6,363 nucleotides of DNA from CAVVNC01 sp963750015 (GTDB lineage: Bacteria > Desulfobacterota > Syntrophorhabdia > Syntrophorhabdales > WCHB1-27). Within the stretch, counting starts at the first letter, position 1. Each line of letters starts with the position of its first letter. Position numbers and translations under genes: made by a program. Below, in pieces: positions 1 to 6,363 of this stretch. A model generated the notes under the pieces. It saw only the letters and a list, made by a program, of their open reading frames with translations, was not told where the DNA came from and ran no database searches. The DNA is taken from the NCBI GenBank assembly GCA_963750015.1, contig CAVVPU010000118.1, positions 1 to 6,363 of the forward strand, given 5' to 3'.

Positions 1-193
1 GGTGTGTGCATCCTATGGTAGCCGGAACCGCGGGCCGCGGAGATACGGTTCCGCGTGTATGGACAAGCGCATGGAGAAATCGATGAGATGTGGATGCCCT
101 GCGAGTATCGTAGACCGCAGCCGTACTTTATCGTACGGCGGAGCGTCACGAACGGAGCAGGGCGCCGCAGCTCGCGATTTCTCCAGGCGCTTG
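1..193 (+). repeat. Structured dispersed repeat, copy A (candidate folded RNA)
   Basis: This non-coding stretch lies just beyond the stop of the oxidoreductase gene and contains nested inverted repeats. A perfect 8-bp stem pairs CGGAACCG (23-30) with CGGTTCCG (46-53). A long 19-bp stem pairs 64-82 with 175-193, with one A.G mismatch (71/186). Inside it are CTGCG/CGCAG (99-103/116-120) or, as an alternative, GCCCTGC/GCAGGGC (96-102/157-163), and a terminal hairpin GCCGTAC/GTACGGC (120-126/133-139) with a 6-nt loop. The same arrangement recurs in opposite orientation at 2401-2616 with about 81% identity over the first 57 nt, by hand alignment. Shared blocks include CATCCTATG (9-17), AGATACGG (41-48), TGAGATGTGGATGC (84-97) and CGGAG (139-143). 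It may extend left of the window. The repeat and its folds are seen directly; the RNA identity is inferred, and no known family is recognised. Confidence 0.7.
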
Positions 194-208
194 CCTATAC
201 ACCCTATC

Positions 209-2197
209 TCACAAATCGCACACTGCATTGAATCCGTCATGATTCGCCGTAAACAAGCTCCCCGGCCTATCGCAGTCCCCCACCACGAAGACCTCCGTCT
301 CGGGCACCATTCGGCGAAGCTCGGCGACCTTTTCCTTCCTCGGCCTCAAGCCCAGGGCCAGCACCACGCTGTCCGCGTCGAAGCTCATTTTTTCGAAGTT
401 CCCGTTGATGGCGCGAACCCCTGTATCCGTCACCTCTTCCAGACGGGTGTTCGTGACGATCCTGATCCCGTATTCCCTGACCCTGTCCCAGAGATAGTAC
501 CTGTGGGCAGAAGGCGCCTCACTGAGGACGACCTCAGGACCCATCATCTCGATGACAATGACCTTCCTGCCCTCTGCACCGAGGGCGATTGCACTCTCCA
601 TGCCGGTCAGCCCGGCGCCGACTACGATGACCCTTTCGCCTACTTTAGCCTTGCCCGTATCCACATCGCCCGCCCAGAAAACGTTTTCCGAAGCGATCCC
701 CGGAAGGTCGGGGATGAGAGGGGTTGCGCCCACCGCGATGATAAGGCAGTCGGGAAGCTCGCTTTTCACCATGTCGGCCGTCACTTCAGTATTCTTGACT
801 ATCCTCGCGCCGCATTTCTCGGTCTGGCGAACCATCCATTCGGTATAGGTCTTCAGGTCCTTCTTGAAAGGAAGCTCGCAGCCGATCCTCAGCATGCCGC
901 CAAGCTCGCTGCCGGCCTCGTAAAGCACCACTTCGTGTCCTCTCTGGATCGCGGTCTGGGCAGCCTGCATGCCTGCCGGTCCTCCTCCAGCGACCATGAC
1001 CCGCTTGCGGACCCTGGCAGGGGCAAGGCCTTCGTGCTGGTTGAATTGAGTGCCCCGGCCTGCCATGGGGTTTATGGCGCACCGGTGGTTCCGGTGGAGG
1101 GTACTCAAGCGGGTGCATGCGTTGCAGCGGATGCAGGGACGGACGTCATCCTTTCGGCCGGTCGCATACTTTCGCGGCATCTCCGGGTCTGCGAGGGCGG
1201 GACGGGCAAAGGCCACAAAGTCGGCCCAGCCATTGGCAAGGACGGTCTCGGCATTGTCTAGGTTCATCATGGAGCCGACCGTGGTGACGGGTATGTCGAT
1301 CCGCTCCTTCACCATCTGCGCGAGGTGGACATTGTACATCTGGCGCACGTAGAGAGGCTGCATCATGTGCTGAACCGTTTCCGGGTTGAGCAGGAGGCCC
1401 GCCGACACCTGCACGATGTCGATTTTGTCGCGTATCATCTTGATGAATTCCAGGGTCTCTTCGGGCTCCATGCCGCCCGGCACCTTTTCATCGAGGCTTA
1501 TGCGGTATTCGAGGACGAGGTCGGGGCATCGCTTTCTGACCGCATCCAACACGGCTAAAGGAAAGCGGGCCCTGTTTTCCAGGCTGCCGCCCCATTGGTC
1601 GGTGCGCTTGTTCGAATAGGGAGAGACGAACTGGGCGAGCAGGTGGCCGTGGGCCCCGTGGATCATCACCATGTTGAAGCCGGCGTTCTGACAGCGGAAG
1701 GCAGCGTCGGCGAATCCCTGAATGATGCTGTCGATCTGCTCTTCATCCATCTGCCTCACTTCGGGCGGGTTCTTCCCCTGCCGCGCAGCCATCATCTCCT
1801 CCAAGCCGTTGGGGATGGGGGATGGTGCGATGGGGCTCCTACCGTTGAGAAGCCGCCGGTTCGCGTTCCTGCCGGCATGGCTGATCTCGATGGATATGCA
1901 GGATTTGTAGCGGGAAATAGATTCGGCAAGATCGCTCAGGCCGGGAATAACGGTGTCGTCCCCCAAGTTGATGGAAAGATCGTGGCCCCGGGCATAGTCC
2001 TTATCGATGGTGGTGTCGCCGATCGTGACGATCCCGAAACCGCCCTGGGCGAAAGGCTGATAGTAGCCGATAAGCTCCGGCGTCACGAGACCCTCGGGAG
2101 TAGCGAGCATGGTAGCCTGGGGCGCTACTTCGAGGCGGTTCTTGAATTCCAAGCCCCTGATGGTGATGGGCGAAAATACGTGGTCATATCCATTCAT
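209..2197 (-). CDS. FMN/[4Fe-4S]/FAD oxidoreductase, old yellow enzyme / 2-enoate reductase family
   Basis: The 662-residue protein has the full architecture of the 2,4-dienoyl-CoA reductase / 2-enoate reductase / BaiCD-BaiH group, which is usually 640-680 residues. Residues 1 to about 345 form the FMN-binding TIM barrel, with HAGR at 107-110, the family block IHGAHG at 179-184, and RTDQWGGSLENR at 198-209. Four cysteines at 355, 358, 361 and 373 (C-x2-C-x2-C-x11-C) should hold a [4Fe-4S] cluster. A dinucleotide-binding GGGPAG at 404-409 starts the FAD domain, and GAGLTG at 527-532 starts the NAD(P)H domain. The closing GDCDRPG at 640-646 resembles the FAD-contacting GD motif. Family members pass hydride from NAD(P)H through FAD and Fe-S to FMN and reduce an activated C=C bond, often of enoates or enoyl-CoA, in the anaerobic cytoplasm; the substrate here cannot be read from sequence. 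The ATG at 2197 gives the expected N-terminus (FSPITIRGLEFKNR). It is preceded by GGGGG 8-9 nt upstream and AAGG almost touching the start, so the ribosome site is not textbook. It is monocistronic within the window and divergent from guaB. Confidence 0.93.
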   Translation of the reverse strand: MNGYDHVFSPITIRGLEFKNRLEVAPQATMLATPEGLVTPELIGYYQPFAQGGFGIVTIGDTTIDKDYARGHDLSINLGDDTVIPGLSDLAESISRYKSCISIEISHAGRNANRRLLNGRSPIAPSPIPNGLEEMMAARQGKNPPEVRQMDEEQIDSIIQGFADAAFRCQNAGFNMVMIHGAHGHLLAQFVSPYSNKRTDQWGGSLENRARFPLAVLDAVRKRCPDLVLEYRISLDEKVPGGMEPEETLEFIKMIRDKIDIVQVSAGLLLNPETVQHMMQPLYVRQMYNVHLAQMVKERIDIPVTTVGSMMNLDNAETVLANGWADFVAFARPALADPEMPRKYATGRKDDVRPCIRCNACTRLSTLHRNHRCAINPMAGRGTQFNQHEGLAPARVRKRVMVAGGGPAGMQAAQTAIQRGHEVVLYEAGSELGGMLRIGCELPFKKDLKTYTEWMVRQTEKCGARIVKNTEVTADMVKSELPDCLIIAVGATPLIPDLPGIASENVFWAGDVDTGKAKVGERVIVVGAGLTGMESAIALGAEGRKVIVIEMMGPEVVLSEAPSAHRYYLWDRVREYGIRIVTNTRLEEVTDTGVRAINGNFEKMSFDADSVVLALGLRPRKEKVAELRRMVPETEVFVVGDCDRPGSLFTANHDGFNAVCDL

Positions 2198-2245
2198 ACC
2201 TTGATACCCCCGGTGGTGCGATTATTCCGAACGAAACCTTTCATT

Positions 2246-2274
2246 AGCATACAAGAGATCGGAGAATGTTGCAG
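2246..2274 (-). promoter_or_regulatory. Weak sigma70-type promoter candidate for the oxidoreductase
   Basis: Reading the minus strand, CTGCAA (2274-2269) is followed after 17 nt by TATGCT (2251-2246). This places a start near 2239 and a leader of about 40 nt before the ATG at 2197. The -10 matches four of six consensus bases, but the -35 matches only three. The spacing and position are right and the sequence match is poor. The AG tract begins about 70 bp further upstream. Confidence 0.25.
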
Positions 2275-2342
2275 CCCTTTTCTGTGCCCCCCTAAGCGGA
2301 ACATGATTGCAGGAGCACCTGGGCAGTGCGCTAAAAAGAAGC

Positions 2343-2378
<36 letters not shown>

Positions 2379-2400
2379 AACGAATGAGGGTCCGAGGTGT

Positions 2401-2616
2401 GGCCGGTCGGCTGGGAGGAATCGTGCCGCCCGCACGCGGGCACCCGGCGGCGCACTTTTCGCCATGCGCCCTCCGACGTACATCGAGTACGCCATCCGGG
2501 CAGCAAGGCTCAAATTGCATCCACACCTCACGATCCCTCCCAGCCGACCGGCCGGTGGCACGCGGAGCCGTATCTCTAACAGCCCGCGGCTCCGGCCTTC
2601 ATAGGATGTAGACACC
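2401..2616 (-). repeat. Structured dispersed repeat, copy B (inverted copy of A; candidate folded RNA)
   Basis: Read on the minus strand from 2616 to 2401, this repeats the plan of copy A. It starts GGTGT...CATCCTATG, then the 8-bp stem CGGAGCCG/CGGCTCCG (2594-2587 with 2570-2563) around a 16-nt loop. A 25-bp stem (2553-2529 with 2425-2401) follows, fully paired if one G.U is allowed. After it come TGAGGTGTGGATGC (2530-2517), the hairpin GCGTAC/GTACGT (2492-2487 with 2481-2476, ending in a G.U pair), CGGAG (2475-2471), and the stems TGGCGCA-side GGCGCA/TGCGCC (2470-2465 with 2454-2449) and GCCCGC/GCGGGC (2441-2436 with 2433-2428). The two G.U pairs would be A.C mismatches on the plus strand, which supports the minus strand as the functional one. 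The long-stem bases differ from A almost everywhere in the outer half yet remain paired. No coding frame here looks real. Family unknown. Confidence 0.72.
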
Positions 2617-2624
2617 AACAACAA

Positions 2625-2659
2625 TTGAATAGGGGCGGCGGCCCTGGAGGCCGCGAAGG
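2625..2659. repeat. GC-rich hairpin repeat, copy 1
   Basis: The unit begins TTGAAT and contains GGCGGCGGCCCT followed by a GGCCGC arm. GCGGCC (2638-2643) pairs with GGCCGC (2649-2654) around the loop CTGGA. It matches the unit at 2787-2820 in the same orientation, with most differences in the loop and the flanks. It resembles short REP-like palindromes, but with only two copies visible that is a guess. Confidence 0.5.
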
Positions 2660-2786
2660 GCAAAATCATAAAGGCTCGCGCCTCGCCCCGGAGGGGAGAA
2701 AGGCGAGAGTGGTCCCTTAGGCGATATCCTTCTCGTTCGTCGTCCATCGGCCTTTTCCCGGTTCCGGCCCGAACATACTGGGACGG

Positions 2787-2820
2787 TTGATAACAGCGGC
2801 GGCCCTAAAGGCCGCCAGTG
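2787..2820. repeat. GC-rich hairpin repeat, copy 2
   Basis: The unit begins TTGATAACAG, and GGCGGCC (2798-2804) pairs perfectly with GGCCGCC (2810-2816) around the loop CTAAA. Its sequence is a close direct repeat of 2625-2659, 162 bp away. A pyrimidine-rich stretch follows, but the nearest T run is about 25 nt beyond the stem, so this is not a terminator as written. Confidence 0.5.
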
Positions 2821-2887
2821 ACATTCCCTCCCTTACCCTTCTTTTTTTCAGCGCACAGGCGCTTTACCCCCCCCCTGGCAATCCCAT

Positions 2888-3113
2888 AAGCGTGTGGCAC
2901 CCGTTCCTCTCGCACATATTGCGCAGCGACCGTTAACCACCGTTTGGCTCAAGGAGAGCGGTCCCGAAGGGATGATGTGCGTGCTCGAACTCGGGGCACC
3001 CAGCCCTAAGGCTGGGTCGGACTCGAACGCCACCGCGCACATCAAGCGAACCGGAGCCTTACGGGGGTCGGGAGCGGAGCCTGATGTGCGAGAGGAACGG
3101 GTGCCACACGCTT
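2888..3113 (+). repeat. Structured element C bounded by a perfect 30-bp inverted repeat
   Basis: Bases 2888-2917 are the exact reverse complement of 3084-3113 (outer ends AAGCGTGTGG and CCACACGCTT), giving a 30-bp perfect stem around 166 nt. Nested inside is an 11-bp stem (2973-2983 with 3034-3044), including one U.G pair on the plus strand. It encloses an 8-bp hairpin ACCCAGCC/GGCTGGGT (2998-3005 with 3010-3017; loop CTAA). To the left are TCCC-GAA-GGGA (2962-2972) and a possible 7-bp stem 2939-2945/2956-2962 with two G.U pairs. CGGAGCC occurs twice (3052-3058 and 3075-3081). The wobble pairs favour a plus-strand RNA. It does not share the A/B blocks. It could be a non-autonomous mobile element or a non-coding RNA; no protein is encoded and no clear target-site duplication is seen (only CCCA on both sides, which may be chance). 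Confidence 0.72.
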
Positions 3114-3170
3114 CCCCACGGGCATGCCACACCCATCCAGTGCCTTTGCTCCTGCCTGTGCCCTGCCTCT

Positions 3171-3199
3171 TTCCCCTCGCTGTTTAAATGTGGTATAGT
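3171..3199 (+). promoter_or_regulatory. Extended -10 promoter for the guaB-guaA-dnaE operon
   Basis: TATAGT at 3194-3199 matches the -10 consensus in five of six positions and is preceded by TG at 3191-3192 with one base between, the extended -10 pattern. The region at the expected -35 distance (TTCCCC, 3171-3176, 17 nt spacing) is poor, which extended -10 promoters tolerate. Transcription would begin near 3206, leaving a leader of about 65 nt before the guaB start at 3271. I see no purine riboswitch-like fold in that leader. Element C lies just upstream of this promoter, outside the leader. Confidence 0.6.
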
Positions 3200-3258
3200 G
3201 GTGTCTTAACGAATCATTCACCGAATAATGTGCCTTTTTTCGCGGTCTGCGGAGTATG

Positions 3259-3264
3259 AAGGAG
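3259..3264 (+). promoter_or_regulatory. Ribosome binding site that fixes the guaB start
   Basis: AAGGAG sits 6 nt before the ATG at 3271. An in-frame ATG at 3256 directly precedes this motif, so starting there would place the Shine-Dalgarno sequence inside the coding region and add the residues MKERD, which are not typical of the family. The start at 3271 is therefore preferred. Confidence 0.85.
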
Positions 3265-3270
3265 AGAGAC

Positions 3271-4737
3271 ATGAGCGAACACTATATAGAGGAAGGCCTT
3301 ACCTTCGACGATCTTCTGCTCGTTCCGTCCTATAGCGAGGTGATGCCTTTCGAAGTAGAAGTCTCGACCTATCTCACGCCCGCCATCAAGCTGAATATTC
3401 CCCTCATCAGCGCCGCAATGGATACGGTTACCGAGGCAAAGACAGCGATTTGCATGGCCCAGGAGGGCGGGGTCGGCATCATCCACCGGAACATGGGCGT
3501 TGCCGAGCAGGCCCAGGAAGTGGAGAAGGTAAAGAAATCGGAAAGCGGCATGATCGTCGACCCGATTGTCATATCGCCCGATGCCCATATCAAGGACGTC
3601 CTCGACCTGATGGCGAGATACAGCATATCGGGAATCCCCGTCACGCGGGGCACGAGGCTCGTCGGTATAATCACGAACAGGGACCTGCGATTCGAGACGA
3701 ACCTCGGACAGAAGGTCGAAGACGTGATGACCAAGGAAAACCTGGTGACCGTCGAGGAAGGAATAAGCCTCGAGGAATCGAAAAGAGTGCTCCACAAGCA
3801 CAAGATCGAGAAGCTCCTCGTGGTCGACAAGGAGTTCAACCTCAAGGGCCTCATTACAATCAAGGACATAGAAAAGGTCATCAAATACCCGGCAGCGTGC
3901 AAGGACTCCCTGGGCAGACTGAGGGTAGGGGCGGCCGTAGGGGTCGGGCCTGACAGGGATGCGCGGGTGGATGCCCTCATCCGTGCCGGCTGCGACGTCA
4001 TCGTCGTGGATACTGCCCACGGTCATTCCAAGAACGTCATAGAGTCGGTGAAAGCCATCAAGGGCGCTTTCCCTTCCGTACAATTGATCGGCGGCAACAT
4101 CGCCACCGAGGAAGGATGCACGGCCCTGATCGATGCAGGATGCGACGCGGTGAAGATAGGCGTGGGGCCGGGCTCGATCTGCACGACGAGGATCGTGGCA
4201 GGAGTCGGCGTGCCTCAGATAACCGCCATACTCAATGCAGCCCGGGCCGCGAAGAAACGGGGAGTCCCGATCATAGCGGACGGAGGCGTAAAATTCTCGG
4301 GCGACATCACCAAGGCCCTCGCCGCAGGATCGGATGTGGTCATGATCGGTAACCTCTTCGCAGGGACGGACGAAACCCCTGGCGAGATGGTGCTCTATCA
4401 GGGCCGGACTTATAAGATGTACCGTGGGATGGGCTCCCTCGACGCCATGAAAGAAGGCAAGACGAAGGACCGTTATTCGGTGCGGGAGGACGAAGTGGAA
4501 TCGAAGATCGTTCCCGAAGGGATCGAGGGCAGGGTCCCTTACAGGGGCTCCCTCTCCTTCACCCTCCATCAGCTCATCGGAGGCCTGCGCTCGGGCATGG
4601 GCTATCTGGGGTGCCGCAGCCTCGAAGAGCTGCGGACCAAGGCAGGTTTCCTTCGTATCACGAACGCGGGCCTGAGAGAGAGCCACGTGCACGACGTGAT
4701 GATCACCAAGGAAGCCCCGAACTACCGGATCGAGTAA
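3271..4737 (+). CDS. guaB: Inosine-5'-monophosphate dehydrogenase
   Basis: This 488-residue protein catalyses the NAD+-dependent oxidation of IMP to XMP, the committed step of guanine nucleotide synthesis in the cytoplasm, and normally works as a tetramer. The N-terminus EGLTFDDLLLVPSYSEV (8-24) is the family hallmark. A tandem CBS (Bateman) regulatory module occupies about residues 94-205, inserted in the TIM barrel. The catalytic loop GPGSICTT (299-306) places the nucleophile at Cys304. IADGGV (335-340) and MYRGMGS (383-389) form the IMP site, and Arg401-Tyr402 of the mobile flap are present, so the enzyme looks intact. The length is normal (about 485-490). The start at 3271 is chosen for its AAGGAG site. 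The gene ends in tandem stops TAA-TAG, 15 nt before guaA, forming an operon. The Bateman module is known in the family to bind purine nucleotides, so feedback control of the protein is likely; this is not demonstrated here. Confidence 0.98.
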   Translation: MSEHYIEEGLTFDDLLLVPSYSEVMPFEVEVSTYLTPAIKLNIPLISAAMDTVTEAKTAICMAQEGGVGIIHRNMGVAEQAQEVEKVKKSESGMIVDPIVISPDAHIKDVLDLMARYSISGIPVTRGTRLVGIITNRDLRFETNLGQKVEDVMTKENLVTVEEGISLEESKRVLHKHKIEKLLVVDKEFNLKGLITIKDIEKVIKYPAACKDSLGRLRVGAAVGVGPDRDARVDALIRAGCDVIVVDTAHGHSKNVIESVKAIKGAFPSVQLIGGNIATEEGCTALIDAGCDAVKIGVGPGSICTTRIVAGVGVPQITAILNAARAAKKRGVPIIADGGVKFSGDITKALAAGSDVVMIGNLFAGTDETPGEMVLYQGRTYKMYRGMGSLDAMKEGKTKDRYSVREDEVESKIVPEGIEGRVPYRGSLSFTLHQLIGGLRSGMGYLGCRSLEELRTKAGFLRITNAGLRESHVHDVMITKEAPNYRIE

Positions 4738-4752
4738 TAGGGCGAAAAGAAC

Positions 4753-6306
4753 ATGGGCCTTCACGATTACCACAAGGAAATCGTCGTTATCCTCGATTTC
4801 GGCTCTCAGTACACGCAGCTCATCGCGCGCAAGGTCAGGGAACTGGGCGTCTACTGCGAGATATTCCCTTACAGCATAGCTCCGAAAAAGATAAGGTCCT
4901 ATCACCCTACGGGCCTCATCCTTTCCGGTGGGCCGAAGAGTGTCAACGACGGGGACGCCCCCATGATCGACCCGGACCTCTTCGATCTCGGCGTTCCTAT
5001 CCTCGGCATCTGTTACGGCATACAGTTGATCGCCAAGCTTCACGGGGGCGAGGTACAGCGCTCGGATAAACGGGAGTACGGAAGGGCCCACCTTTTTCTG
5101 GACGGCACAAGCAGCCTCCTCGAAGGCATGGAAGAGGGCGACACCATCTGGATGAGCCACGGCGACTCCATAATGACCATGCCGCCCGGCTTCGTCCCTC
5201 TGGCCCATTCGGAGAATTCGCCTTACGCGGCCATCAGGAATGAATCGGGCACCATATACGGCGTCCAGTTTCACCCGGAGGTACACCACACCGCCAAGGG
5301 CAAGGTGATCCTCAAGAACTTTCTTTACAACATCTGCAAGGCGAAGGGGCTCTTTTCCACCAAATCCTTCATCGAGATGACCACGGCCCGGATCAGGGAT
5401 GAGGTCGGTGAAGGAAAGGTGGTCTGCGGCTTAAGCGGCGGCGTCGATTCTTCGGTGGTGGCTGCCCTCCTCCATAAAGCCATAGGCGACAGGCTCACCT
5501 GCGTCTTCGTGAATAACGGGGTCCTCCGAAAAAACGAGGCCGCGGAAGTGCTCGGCCTGTTCAAGGACAGGCTTCATCTGAACCTCAGGTACGTGGACGG
5601 CACCGACAGGTTTCTTGACGCCCTGAAAGGGGTGAAGGACCCTGAGAGGAAGAGGAAGCGCATCGGCCGCGTCTTCATCGAGATCTTCGAGGAGGAGGCA
5701 CGCTCCCTGGGCGACGTGAAATACCTGGCCCAGGGCACCCTCTACCCCGACGTGATAGAAAGCGTCTCCTTCAAGGGGCCCTCTGCCACGATAAAGAGCC
5801 ACCACAACGTGGGCGGACTGCCCAAGAGGATGAACCTCAAACTCATCGAGCCTTTGAGGGAGCTTTTCAAGGACGAGGTGCGCACAGTCGGGAAAGAGCT
5901 GGGCCTGCCCGACCACGTGGTCCACAGACAGCCCTTCCCCGGACCGGGACTCGCCATCCGCATCATAGGCGAAGTCACCCGCGACCGGGTCCACGTGCTC
6001 CAGGAGGCTGACCATATCATCCGGGAAGAGATCGAAAGAAAAGAAGGCTTCAGCCACATATGGCAGTCCTTTGCCATCCTCATTCCCGTCAGGACCGTGG
6101 GGGTCATGGGGGACGAGCGCACCTACGCCCACGTGATCGCCCTTCGCGCAGTGGAGAGCCTCGACGGCATGACCGCGGATTGGGCGCGCATACCTTACGA
6201 TAATCTCGATATAATCTCCAGAAGGATCATCAACGAGGTGCCGGGGGTCAACAGGGTCGTTCTCGACATATCCTCCAAGCCGCCGAGCACCATAGAGTGG
6301 GAATAA
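4753..6306 (+). CDS. guaA: GMP synthase (glutamine-hydrolysing)
   Basis: This 517-residue protein aminates XMP to GMP using ATP and ammonia released from glutamine, the step after GuaB. The N-terminal class I glutamine amidotransferase domain (about 10-198) has its nucleophile Cys87 in GICYG (85-89) and His174/Glu176 in FHPE, completing the triad. The ATP-pyrophosphatase domain follows, with the P-loop SGGVDSS at 228-234 and GTLYPDVIES at 328-337. The C-terminal dimerisation domain includes RQPFPGPGL (392-400) and ends in the usual PPSTIEWE. No key residue is missing, and the length is typical (510-525). The ATG at 4753 has only weak ribosome-site matches (AGGG about 10 nt upstream, or the A-rich GAAAAGA), so coupling to guaB 15 nt away probably helps translation. 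The stop at 6304-6306 is one base from the dnaE start. Confidence 0.98.
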   Translation: MGLHDYHKEIVVILDFGSQYTQLIARKVRELGVYCEIFPYSIAPKKIRSYHPTGLILSGGPKSVNDGDAPMIDPDLFDLGVPILGICYGIQLIAKLHGGEVQRSDKREYGRAHLFLDGTSSLLEGMEEGDTIWMSHGDSIMTMPPGFVPLAHSENSPYAAIRNESGTIYGVQFHPEVHHTAKGKVILKNFLYNICKAKGLFSTKSFIEMTTARIRDEVGEGKVVCGLSGGVDSSVVAALLHKAIGDRLTCVFVNNGVLRKNEAAEVLGLFKDRLHLNLRYVDGTDRFLDALKGVKDPERKRKRIGRVFIEIFEEEARSLGDVKYLAQGTLYPDVIESVSFKGPSATIKSHHNVGGLPKRMNLKLIEPLRELFKDEVRTVGKELGLPDHVVHRQPFPGPGLAIRIIGEVTRDRVHVLQEADHIIREEIERKEGFSHIWQSFAILIPVRTVGVMGDERTYAHVIALRAVESLDGMTADWARIPYDNLDIISRRIINEVPGVNRVVLDISSKPPSTIEWE

Positions 6307-6307
6307 T

Positions 6308-6363
6308 TTGACCGAATTCGTCCATCTCCACCTTCACACCCAGTTCAGCCTTCTCGACGGGGC
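6308..6363 (+). CDS. dnaE: DNA polymerase III alpha subunit, N-terminal fragment (cut by window end)
   Basis: Only 18 codons and two extra bases are visible, reading (M)TEFVHLHLHTQFSLLDG. The HLHLHTQFSLLDG string is the first conserved motif of the PHP domain that opens bacterial replicative polymerase alpha subunits; two of its histidines normally bind metal. A TTG start at 6308 is proposed. An in-frame TAG at 6293-6295 blocks longer versions, no ATG or GTG lies between, and the N-terminus then has the family's usual length before the PHP motif. It follows the guaA stop by 1 nt, implying co-transcription and probably translational coupling. The purine-rich GAGTGGGAA at 6295-6303 may serve as ribosome site but is not a strong match. 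A related PHP polymerase (such as an error-prone DnaE paralogue) cannot be excluded from so few residues. Confidence 0.82.
   Translation, partial: MTEFVHLHLHTQFSLLDG

Larger units (their letters stand above)
2617..2887. other. Gene-free spacer with hairpins and homopolymer runs
   Basis: No convincing gene is visible. Besides the two related hairpins listed separately, CTCGCC (2682-2687) can pair with GGCGAG (2702-2707), with a C/G-rich interior. AGCGC (2850-2854) pairs with GCGCT (2859-2863) around ACAG. A T7 run (2842-2848) and a C9 run (2867-2875) flank that small hairpin. The T run precedes the stem on the plus strand and would read as A's on the minus strand, so it is not a standard intrinsic terminator in either direction. 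Confidence 0.5.

Noticed and set aside
120..139. Group II intron domain V in repeat A, suggested by the CCGTAC...GTACGG hairpin
   Set aside because: The stem is too short, lacks the AGC catalytic triad and two-nucleotide bulge, and no reverse transcriptase or intron ends are nearby.
2..1261. A 419-codon plus-strand open frame opposite the oxidoreductase
   Set aside because: It is antisense to the NAD(P)H, FAD and Fe-S domains of a well-supported gene, shows no domain, and runs straight through structured repeat A. The plus-strand frame 1595-2611 is rejected for the same reason.
2841..2866. Intrinsic terminator from the T7 run and the AGCGC/GCGCT hairpin
   Set aside because: The T run precedes the stem on the plus strand and becomes A's on the minus strand; the stem is only 5 bp and there is no gene end close by.
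2973..3044. Possible tRNA in element C because GTTCGAGTCC on the minus strand resembles a T loop
   Set aside because: The bases beside the loop do not form a T stem, and no acceptor, D or anticodon arm can be drawn; the region folds better as the nested stems described.
3206..3270. Purine riboswitch or attenuator in the guaB leader
   Set aside because: The leader from the predicted start is only about 65 nt and shows no three-way junction, conserved purine-riboswitch loops, or terminator-type hairpin.
3214..5289. A 691-codon open frame on the minus strand opposite guaB and the start of guaA
   Set aside because: The plus-strand genes are unmistakable enzymes with all motifs intact. The antisense product is rich in Asp, His, Arg and Val with no recognisable domain, as expected from codon bias on the opposite strand.

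Overview
The window looks like a chromosomal segment of a GC-rich, probably anaerobic bacterium. An anaerobic Desulfobacterota / former Deltaproteobacteria type, such as a syntroph, is a reasonable guess. That guess rests on an oxygen-sensitive, [4Fe-4S]-containing 2-enoate-reductase-type flavoenzyme next to a guaB-guaA cluster, and on overall protein style; no rRNA or other decisive taxonomic marker is present.

Layout, left to right. Positions 1-193 hold a structured repeat (copy A, + strand). Positions 209-2197 hold a minus-strand gene for a 662-residue multidomain FMN / [4Fe-4S] / FAD oxidoreductase of the old-yellow-enzyme / 2,4-dienoyl-CoA reductase family. Positions 2198-3270 are a gene-free interval of about 1.07 kb, unusually full of repeats: a weak promoter candidate for the oxidoreductase, a 15-unit AG dinucleotide tract (2345-2374), a second inverted copy of the structured repeat (copy B, 2401-2616, minus strand), a pair of similar GC-rich hairpins (2625-2659 and 2787-2820), and a 226-bp element bounded by a perfect 30-bp inverted repeat (element C, 2888-3113). 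A good extended -10 promoter (about 3191-3199) then leads into guaB (3271-4737), guaA (4753-6306) and the first 18 codons of a DNA polymerase III alpha subunit gene, dnaE (6308 to the window edge).

guaB and guaA encode the two consecutive steps IMP to XMP to GMP. They are 15 nt apart and surely co-transcribed. dnaE follows guaA after 1 nt with a TTG start, so guanine nucleotide synthesis and the replicative polymerase seem to share one transcription unit. The oxidoreductase is divergent from this operon and functionally separate.

The most interesting signal is the A/B pair. Two copies in opposite orientation flank the oxidoreductase gene. They share short conserved sequence blocks, while their long and short stems are kept by compensatory changes (A-T to G-C, and G-U pairs that appear only on one strand). 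This is the signature of a conserved folded RNA or folded single-stranded DNA, and I cannot assign it to a known family by eye.
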